Shown here piece by piece: positions 56,357-64,000 of a stretch of 64,000 nt of DNA. A program made the translations under genes and the position numbers. Every line of letters starts with the position of its first letter. Position 1 is the first letter of the stretch. The DNA is from Chrysopilus asiliformis (lineage: Eukaryota > Arthropoda > Insecta > Diptera > Rhagionidae). The notes under the pieces are model-generated. The model saw only the letters and a program-made list of their open reading frames with translations. It had not been told where the DNA came from and did not search any database. The stretch lies in assembly GCA_964034945.1 (NCBI GenBank), contig OZ035962.1:11617888-11681887 (forward strand). Direction: 5' to 3'.

Positions 56357-58688
56357 GAATCTTTGAAAGATTAGCGGCATACTTACGAAATCTTCGGGTA
56401 CAAATTTCAAAAGTTTGACATCAGATTCGTGGTCACCGAAAGGAAAAAATGAAATTTTGTGTTGTCCAAACAGAACCTTTTTGCAGCGTCACAGTCCACG
56501 CCAGCCCACGGCTTTTTCCACCCTCCTCGGCGTTCGGTCACAAGCTAAAATTATATACCTGATGAAAACCGCTTCAGCGGTTGAAGAGCTCGAGGGGAGG
56601 GTACAACAGGGGTAGCTAGATTTAAGTCTGGAGGAAATTTATTTAGGGTAGGAGTTATTCAATAGTGAAATCTCAATTAAAATTCCTATAGCGATCTAGT
56701 AGATAGCAGGCGAGGGGTTGACGAGCAAAAAACAGGGGGACATTTTTTTTGGGCTCCCAAGATTGGTTTCTAAACAATCCTTCAAATTTTCGATCTCCTA
56801 GAAGTGTCCCTAAAGTTTCGGTCTTACAACTAGAAACAGATTTTACCAAACGCATTAGTTTTTAGAGGGTTTACAAAATTACAGAACTTGTATATGTTAT
56901 GATTAAAACGATATTGCTAAACTGAGATTTTTTACGTTTTTCTTCGATTAAAAACTCTCATTTTAACAATAAAAAATTTCCTAATTTTCAGGAAAGAAAA
57001 AAGAAAGACGAGAAAAATTGGGACCACAAAAATAACTAATTTGAGACCCAACCTAATATACACGGAATTCGTGAAAGACGAAACAACGGATAAAAAAGAT
57101 CCTTGAATTTGAGTGCACCCTAAAAATCATAAATCATTCTTCAGAAATGCAAATCCCAGAAAGCAGCGCGAGAAACATCAAACGATCTCTGGAATCAACC
57201 ATAAAAACTTCAAGTCCCAAAAGTAGGTGCGAGTGTTTCAAGTGCGTCTAAAGCTTTCACGTCATCTTTGCAAAATGTTGGCATTCAAGTTTTCACAGCC
57301 ATAAATAAAATAAATGAATGAGAAGTCAGAGAAACCACTAAGACGTCTGTAATTTCAACCGTCCACATCAAGGATCTCATACCATTCGCCGAGTGAGACT
57401 ATACGAAAAACCACAACGACGTCGTTTTGGTTTTTAGAATTTCGCTGGTAAAACGTCATATTCTGCATCCTTCCGAAGACGACGGACGGACGGATATGGG
57501 TTTATATGGCAGCGTACCCCCCCCCCCATGTGTAGAGAAAAAAAACTTGAATCTGGATTTACAGCCTGTCCAGCCTTGAACTAAATACGCGTTGTGTGCG
57601 ATTTCGCGGGGAAGTCAGCGGAAAGTTTTACGACCGCAGAAAGACACTTCTTTTGGCACGGATCTTGTTTTCGCTGAGCTCATTTGCGAAAAGATGGAAA
57701 CAACGTCGACGATAAGTACCAAAAGAAGAACAAAACCACACACAACCGCATTTAATGGTGCTACATAAAGTTAATCTGGGATGTATTTATGAATCCACCA
57801 GGAATCTTTGTCCCTTTTGTCGCCGCGAATTCAGGATTTTCGAAGTTGGCTTTTCTGACAATATCTTAAGGGAAGATAAGAAAACCGGCTTATTGATGGT
57901 TTCTCTAGCAGCGACTCTTTAGCCATCAGCGATCTTAATGTTTGTGTAAATACCTCGCCATTCCAATTTAGTGGCATTTAGGCTGATAGGCCGATGAATA
58001 AAAATTACCATAAGATTTGATTTTGATGCATAAATATTGATATCGATTTCCGTTTATTGAACGAAAAATTGCTAGTGATGGTGAGAATCGACTTAATTGT
58101 TGAGTAAATTTACAATAAAATGAAGATATTAATGACAAAATAACGAATTATCAGAAATTTTTGGTGAGAAATAAGTATTTTTCTTTCATTTAAATATTCA
58201 ATCGATTTATATGTAGGTGGTGTGACTATTTTTTAACCACGAGATTTTAAAAATTCAGTGATTATAACGATAAAGTCCAATACAGGAGATTTAAAGATCC
58301 GATAAACATAGGGTGACCATAGGTCTCGGACTTCGGAAAGAAAACCTTTGTCCCGGAATTATGCAATTTAATGTTGTAATTTCTTAATCAGTGAAAGAAA
58401 GTAAAACCAGGCGAAGAAAAACTTGGGTGAAGAAAAATTGGGACTTTTTGTTGTGATTCTCGTCACAAACATGAATTTTTTCCGGGTTAGAGATCGCGGC
58501 GCCAAATCTGGCGAATAAGGCTGTAGTAGGATGACTTTCTCAAGCACAAGTCCTCTATATCAGGGGAAAAATTCTTTTTTTGAATATTGTCAAAAAGCCA
58601 CTAACTGTCCCCTTTTTAGACTTTAAAAGACATATTTTCAAAAGTGTTCATGATTAAAATTTTTTCTCAAAAGTTTAATTTTCACCTT
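56357..58688. other. Unassigned DNA, partly less AT-rich
   Basis: No gene recognised. 57100-57850 is more balanced in composition, with GACGGACGGACGG (57480-57494) and a C11 run (57519-57529). AGCAGGCGAGGGGTTGACGAG (56705) recalls the GGCGAGGGGT word of the 24-kb repeat. May be regulatory or intronic DNA of a neighbouring gene; not determinable. Confidence 0.35.
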
Positions 58689-59227
58689 TTTATACCCGTA
58701 TGGTGAAAACAAAGGGTATATTAACTTTGCCTTACCGTTTGTAACGCCAAGATCCTGTCATCACACGCAAAAATTAATTACACCAGTGTGTTTAGAATGA
58801 TAAAAAAAAAGTTGAATTTAGCATGTCCGTCCGTCTGTCCGTCTGTCTGTGGCGCAGATTGCGGGCACACGGATTGAGCTAGAGACTTGAAATTTTACGC
58901 AGATTCGTTTTTCGTAAAATGCAAGGCTAAGTTCGTTAATGGGCAAAAATGGACCATTAGGGGGGGTACCCCCCATACCAACGAAAACGATTTTTGCGAA
59001 TATCTCTTATCAAAAAAGTCCAAGAACAAAAGTTATTTAAGATATATGTAATTCTACATAAAACTCCCATACATCAAAGTCCGATTGGAATAAATTTTAA
59101 AAAATCTTATTGGAAAGTTTAACTTCAAAGTGGAATTTTGGTAAAACTGTTCGAATTTTGATACGAATATCACCATACGGGTCTCCAATGATTGCCAGAT
59201 TGGCAATTATAGCTTTTGTTATGTTTT
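58689..59227 (+). mobile_element. Helentron-like repeat, TATACCCGTATGGTG subfamily, copy B
   Basis: Nearly identical to 8100-8695. Subterminal inverted repeats ACCCGTATGGTG (58694-58705) and CACCATACGGGT (59171-59182), a 3' hairpin ATTGCCA-GAT-TGGCAAT (59191-59207), a shorter GTCY tract (58828-58850) and the same 5' and 3' limits. The 57 bp length difference from copy A is partly in the GTCY tract, with further deletions such as one after GCGAATATCTC. Defines the element's ends by comparison. Confidence 0.82.
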
Positions 59228-61092
59228 ACATATAAGATCAGTCCGCAATGTGTCTGTATGTGTGTGTGGGCCATTGCCATCCCCCGATGCCATTATAATC
59301 TTATTTTCATCCCGCGATGCCAACATTTCTTCATGATTAAAAAACACGCCAAAAAATTGTGAAATACACCGAATTTACAACATTTCCCAATTACTGCTAA
59401 TATTTAAACATAATTTAAGGTTGATCAACCACTTAAACACGCCTTTCGCAAAGTTTAAATTTAAAACTCATTTTAGCGCTTAAATGCATATTAAAGCTGT
59501 CTTTGAATAACTTTAAACCCAGTTTATCTTAAACAAGGTTTAAAAAAAACCTTTATGAATAAGGCCCATTGAAAACTAATAAAAATTTCATTGCCCATAA
59601 AATTTGTGTTACATTTGCAATAAATTAGAATTAACTTAAGTTTTAACAATACATTTTTTAAATAAATTATAATTATTTATAATAAAAAAGTTTATATTTG
59701 GACCACTAAACAAATTATAGCATATATATGAGCTAACATACAACCATAACTTTTGCTTTAACGCAACAAAATTATGCTTTATCCAAAATTTTCCTCCCAC
59801 ACCTGAAATATCAAATATCAATTTCACTTAATTACATAAAAAAATCCATTCTTGTGATTTTATATTTACATGGAAATATTGAAATTAACTTAATTCACCA
59901 AAAATGTCTTATATTCGAATATTTGTTCATCATTCAATACTTTTAAGATGTTGAGCACCGGTTAATAAAACATACTTGAACGAAAAACGAAAAATATTTG
60001 CATACTTCATAATCAGCAGACCGCATATGGAAACATGTCACTGTAAATGGCAAAAGCAATTTGTCAAAAGGCATTTTTTTTTCATCCAAAATGGCCTTAA
60101 TATCATTTTGAGAGTAACTTTGAGGTGAAGCTAAAATATACAGCACTTTTGGGGACATAAACTTTGCCGATATGGTTTTTTATGCTGCTGGGTACCGCAT
60201 GATGGAGCATAAACACAAAACTTTTCGCTATGGCGTGAAAGAAGTTTCTTAAGAAATCTTCAGGTGGTCCGTTCCATTTAATTTCCTTCAATTTCGTTTA
60301 ACAACCTCGTGTGAAAATGAAATCAGTTCATAGTTGTGTTGCAGTTTCATTGTTGCGTTACATCCAAAATTACTGATTTTCTTAATTTTTTCAATTCAAA
60401 TCGACCCTTAATACCAATGTTGAAATTTAGTGAATCTCAAAACTTGGATCCGAATTCAATCATATGTGACTTAAGCGTATATCCACGATTTACTTTCTAG
60501 ATCTGAAGATAGATTAGAAAAGCCTGCGGAATTTTAATCGAATTCAAGTCTTTCAGATGCAGTTTGTAGTATCTTCCAAGATTTGACGATTTTAAGCGTT
60601 TCCCCATTGGAGAAGGAACATGAAATCTTCAAGAAAAAAACAATTGAAATGCCATTTGCGGCATATGTTGAAATTAAAAACAAAATAAATGCACATGATT
60701 TCACGACTTTCACTCTTTAAAAAAGGGCAAACAAAAGTGATTAATTTAGGGCACGATGCCCAAGAGATAAAATATCCCTTATTTAGTTTTAAATTATCGA
60801 AAACCGCTTTTGAATTGTAATCAGTTGTTCCGGCTTACGCACATATGACACAACATTCGGTAGACTTCAACAGAAAAAGGTAGCTGGCCTGGCTGACGAT
60901 CGGATCTTGTCATCTGTTTATCTGATGTAATACTCGTGGGTGACATCATATTCCACGTATCGACATTACGAGTAACCACATTACAATGCCAGGCCGAACA
61001 TGTAAAAAATTATAATATTGTGTCTTTAAGCCGTAAACCAAATGATAAAATTTTCATTATCGAAATATTCGTATGAAATGTTCACACAGAGA
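59228..61092. other. Unassigned AT-rich DNA
   Basis: Two overlapping minus frames (60291-60103 and 60158-59943) are stop-free and hydrophobic/mixed, and could be one frameshifted coding relic, but no family was recognised. CATCCC(C/G)CGATGCCA is repeated at 59278 and 59310. Otherwise nothing seen. Confidence 0.3.
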
Positions 61093-61364
61093 AAAAAAAA
61101 ATAAAAAAAAATTTTTTTAAAAAAAGCTTTTATTAAAAAAAATGCACTAAAAAGAAAAAAATAATTTTCTGGACGCTGTGTATCACAAATATAAAAGCTT
61201 TTAAAAAGCGAGATAAATGTTTATTTTATTGTTTTATGCTTTATCTCGCTTTTTAAAAGCTTTTATATTTGTGATACACAGCGTCCAGAAAATTATTTTT
61301 TTCTTTTTAGTGCATTTTTTTTAATAAAAGCTTTTTTTAAAAAAATTTTTTTTTATTTTTTTTT
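61093..61364. repeat. Perfect palindrome, 125 bp arms, 22 nt loop
   Basis: Checked base by base: 61093-61217 is the exact reverse complement of 61240-61364, with loop 61218-61239. The arms contain GGACGCTGTGTATCACAAAT, AAAAGCTTTTAAAAAGCGAG and a TTTTCTTTTTAGTGC word. The outer arms are A/T-only. It ends 7 bp before the 122-bp-unit repeat begins. Zero mismatches mean very recent formation, gene conversion between the arms, or an assembly artefact. Confidence 0.95.
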
Positions 61365-61371
61365 ATTTTGT

Positions 61372-62411
61372 TCTTTTTAGTCTTCGAATATATAGCTTTA
61401 CATTTGAGATGTCCTTACAGGCTTTTTAACTTGAGAATCGTATTCAGCGAACCCCAAAACCCGCAGAATATATTTTTTCCCGGAACAATTGAGAAAAAGG
61501 ATAATCACGTTATCCTTACAGGACATTCCGTTATCCTTACAGACTTTTTAATGACAGATTCGGATTCAGCGATCCCAAAAACCCCAGAATAGATTTTTTT
61601 TCCGGAAAATTTGGAGAAAAGGATAATCACGTTATCCTTACAGGACCTTCCGTTATCCTTACAGACTTTTTAATGACAGATTCGGATTCAGCGACCCCAA
61701 AAACCCCCAGGATAGATTTTTTTCCGGAAAATTTGGAGAAAAGGATAATCACGTTATCCTTACAGGACCTTCCGTTATCCTTACTGACTTTTTAATGACA
61801 GATTCGGATTCAGCGACCCCAAAAACCCCCAGGATAGATTTTTTTTCCGGAAAATTTGGAGAAAAGGATAATCACGTTATCCTTACAGGACCTTCCGTTA
61901 TCCTTACAGACTTTTTAATGACAGATTCGGATTCAGCGACCCCAAAAACCCCCAGAATAGATTTTTTTCCGGAAAATTTGGAGAAAAGGATAATCACGTT
62001 ATCCTTACAGGACCTTCCGTTATACTTACAGACTTTTTAATGACAGATTCGGATTCAGCGACCCCAAAAACCCCCAGGATAGATTTTTTTTCCGGAAAAT
62101 TTGGAGAAAAGGATAATCACGTTATCCTTACAGGACCTTCCGTTATCCTTACTGACTTTTTAATGACAGATTCGGATTCAGCGACGCCAAAAACCCCCAG
62201 GATAGATTTTTTTCCGGAAAATTTGGAGAAAAGGATAATCACGTTATCCTTACAGGACCTTCCGTTATCCTTATAAGGACGAAGTAGTGAAAATATTGTA
62301 TTGTCATCGGACTTATATAAGTGTGCAAAATTTCAAGTCAATCGGACAAGTGGAAGTGGGTCAAAATTGGGTTGCAAGATTTGATCTGACAAACAGACAA
62401 ACAGACAAACA
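61372..62411 (+). repeat. Complete 122-bp-unit dispersed repeat, seven units
   Basis: 5' end CTTTTTAGTCTTCGAATATATA. Seven units marked by CGGATTCAGC (CGTATTCAGC in the first) at 61439, 61561, 61683, 61805, 61928, 62050 and 62173 (spacing 122-123). Each unit has ACCCCAAAAACCCC, TTTTCCGGAAAATTTGGAG, the hairpin AAGGATAA-TCACG-TTATCCTT and GGACCTTCCGTTATCC. The 3' end is GTGCAAAATTTCAAGTCAATCGGAC then (CAGACAAA)n. Frames such as MTDSDSATPKTPRID repeat with the units and are not proteins. Minus relatives at 50755-51266, 13779-13903 and 15836-15990. Confidence 0.9.
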
Positions 62412-62439
62412 AGATAGCGAGCTAAATAAAAGCTTTTAA

Positions 62440-62602
62440 AAAGTGGTAAATTTAACTATTTTATAATGGGGAATCGTGACTACTATTAAAATAGTTAATT
62501 TTATTTGCAAAAATGGTCACAATCAGATATTTGTATAATAAATTTAACAACCAAGTAGTAAAATTTACTATTTTGTGGTTAACTTGACTATTTATTCTCC
62601 AA
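62440..62602. mobile_element. MITE-like repeat, relative of 48.48-48.98 kb
   Basis: AATTTAACTATTTTATAATGGGGAATCGTGACTACTATTAAAATAG matches the reversed right part of 48481-48975, and AGTAGTAAAATTTACTATTTTGTGGTTAACTTGACTAT the reversed left part, so this is a shorter version lacking the middle. Outer CTATTTATTCTCC resembles the other copy's CTATCTTTTCTCC. Confidence 0.5.
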
Positions 62603-62623
62603 AAGAAGATCATTTAAAAGTTT

Positions 62624-63408
62624 CCCAAGCAACCATTTGCAACTCAGGTTATAATGTGACCGTGGTCGCAAAGTGACGGTGGCAAATCCGTTATGCGGCC
62701 GGCGGTTGCCTTGTTACCGGTCACAATGAAACCGGCTTCAAATTGGATACTGTATCACCGTTTCCAAAGAAACAGTTTCAAATCCGTTTTCTTTATGACC
62801 GGTCGCAAAAAAAACGGTTGTAAATTAGTTACTTTGTGACCCGTTACAAATTAACCATTGCAAATCGGTAACTTTATCACCGAATACAAAAAACCATTGC
62901 AAATCGGATATTTTGTGACCGATCGCAAAAAAAAACCGGTTGCAAATTAGTTACTTTGTGACCCGTTACAAATTAACCATTGCAAATCGGTTACCTTGTG
63001 ACCAGCCGGAATGTTGTTGTTGTTTTTCGTGGCTTTTATCATGCCTCTGTATAATTCACTTATAAATAGTGGCATCGAAGTATAAATAGTCAACTTTGGA
63101 CCAAGGAAATCATACTTACAGCCTCTTCTGATGTACACTTGGAGTACAAGTTTACATTGATACTACACATGATCTGCTTACCCTCTCCCCCTTGTCACAT
63201 TCCGTCACAAAAGAGATTCGCGGAAACGGTTGTGCAACCGTTACTTTGTAAGTATTGTCACAAAAAAAACTGGGCAAAAACGGTTGCTTAAATGTTGCAG
63301 CAAAGTTGTTGTGACGTTGCTGCAACCAATTTGTAACTCCATATATTTTGCAACCCAGATTGTGTGAGCGTTGTGTAACCGGCATGTGACCATTTTTGGT
63401 TACTTGGG
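62624..63408. mobile_element. MITE with CCCAAGYAACCA ends and inner repeats
   Basis: Ends CCCAAGCAACCATTTG and, reversed, CCCAAGTAACCAAAAATGG. The interior is rich in related words: GGTTGYAAATTAGTTACTTTGTGACC at 62816 and 62938 (spacing 122), ACCATTGCAAATCGG three times, GTGACCGG/CCGGTTGCAA in both orientations. The minus frame 62947-63138 has no known domain. Target duplication unclear. The following Helentron-like copy starts one base after it. Confidence 0.65.
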
Positions 63409-63915
63409 ATACTAGATTCAGTATATCGTTTGCAACACATCGAATCAATTGTCGGACACAAAAATAAACTACACCAGGATGTTTGGGATGAAAAAAGATT
63501 TTCCGCATGTCTGTTTGATCGTCCATCTGTCCGTCCGTCCGTTCATCTGTTCATCTGTAAACACCATAACTTTCGTAAGGATTGAGCTAGAGATTTGAAA
63601 TTTTTTACAATCGGGTTTCTAGTAAATAGCAAAGCTAAGTTCTTGAATACGAAAATCGGACCATTCCTTCCCCCTCCCCAATACAAATGAGGGAGTTTTT
63701 TGCAATTTCCTCGAAAACGGTGAGTGTTATTGAAAAAATTATTAAGGCAAAATTTGTTTAGAATATGATTTTATATAACCGTTCCATACATGAAAATCCA
63801 GTTGGACCACTCCTCTCCTCCACCAAACAAATGGATTTTTTATATAAAAATTTTGTCTGCCCTCATATAGAGTATCTGGCGATTGGCCCATGGCAATTGT
63901 ATCTTTTCTTATATT
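63409..63915 (+). mobile_element. Helentron-like repeat copy
   Basis: ATACTAGATTCAGTATATCG, GCAACACATCGAATCAATTGTCGGAC, a short GTCY tract (63505-63555), GGATTGAGCTAGAGATTTGAAAT, one block-B unit (CTCGAAAACGGTGAGTGTTATTG) and the 3' end CCTCATATAGAGTATCTGGCGATTGGCCCATGGCAATTGTATCTTTTC. The 5' dyad is missing where the preceding MITE ends. Confidence 0.74.
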
Positions 63916-64000
63916 TGTAATTGAAATTAACTATTTTGTAATTAAAATAAACTAATATTATTATCTATCACGTTATTTCTATCCCGTTAATTTTTTTTTC

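Noticed and set aside
61439..62250. CRISPR-like direct repeats
   Set aside because: The 122 bp units are identical along their whole length with no variable spacers, and the setting is animal genomic DNA.
61795..62276. Repeated MTDSDSATPKTPRID ORFs suggesting a repeat protein
   Set aside because: The 122 bp period is not a multiple of three, so the frame changes from unit to unit, and the units contain a DNA hairpin; this is a satellite-type repeat.
1..64000. tRNA, rRNA and snRNA genes
   Set aside because: I looked for TTCGA-loop and box-like words and cloverleaf pairs and saw no convincing candidate; a covariance-model search would be decisive.
1..64000. Intact autonomous transposon or endogenous viral gene
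   Set aside because: No full transposase, reverse transcriptase, integrase, Rep/helicase or capsid-like frame was recognised; only the mariner and Tc1-type remnants encode transposase pieces.

Overview
The window looks like AT-rich euphotic-free, repeat-dominated nuclear DNA of an insect, most likely a dipteran. The reasons are: one spliced gene with short (65-70 bp) introns and GT/AG borders whose product matches the Tat-SF1/Cus2/barricade splicing factor; an irritans-type mariner; piggyBac-, hAT- and Tc1-like miniature elements; and many copies of a dispersed repeat with a central (GTCY)n tract and subterminal inverted repeats, an architecture like the DINE-1/INE-1 (Helentron-like) elements of flies. 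I cannot name the species. Nothing suggests bacterial, viral or organellar DNA.

Layout. 1-2.8 kb: unassigned DNA and a decayed satellite-type repeat. 2.8-7.1 kb: a three-unit repeat with a CAGA tail, a foldback element, a deleted Tc1/mariner-superfamily element and an inverted-repeat element. 7.5-13.2 kb: Helentron-like repeats, two of them head to tail, plus a hAT-type MITE. 13.3-17.5 kb: a MITE with ~42 bp terminal repeats, several tandem-unit repeats and a 430 bp (GTCT)n array. 17.5-21.2 kb: mostly unassigned. 21.27-22.80 kb (minus): the only host gene recognised, the 3' four exons of a Tat-SF1 homologue with a MITE in one intron. 23-32 kb: dispersed repeats. 32.84-33.74 kb: a mariner with perfect 30 bp ends but an internal deletion. 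35.5-45.1 kb: two near-identical TA-flanked MITEs 9 kb apart and more Helentron-like copies. 45.6-54.7 kb: a short hairpin, a 185 bp-arm palindrome, a MITE with a near-perfect 8 bp target duplication, a piggyBac-type MITE, a minus copy of a 122 bp-unit repeat, a 1.1 kb TA-flanked element and a second deleted Tc1/mariner copy. 56-64 kb: a second piggyBac-type MITE, a second full Helentron-like copy, a perfect 125 bp-arm palindrome directly beside a 7 x 122 bp array, and a MITE with internal repeats.

The recognised elements appear mostly to be non-autonomous passengers: no intact transposase, Rep/helicase or reverse transcriptase was found, so they would depend on enzymes encoded elsewhere. Most short ORFs here are chance ORFs or readings of repeats. 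I did not find a convincing new multi-gene system. The observations most worth following are the long palindromes, the Helentron-like families, the matched-end MITEs and the dispersed GC-rich 11-mer CCTGCGGCGCA.
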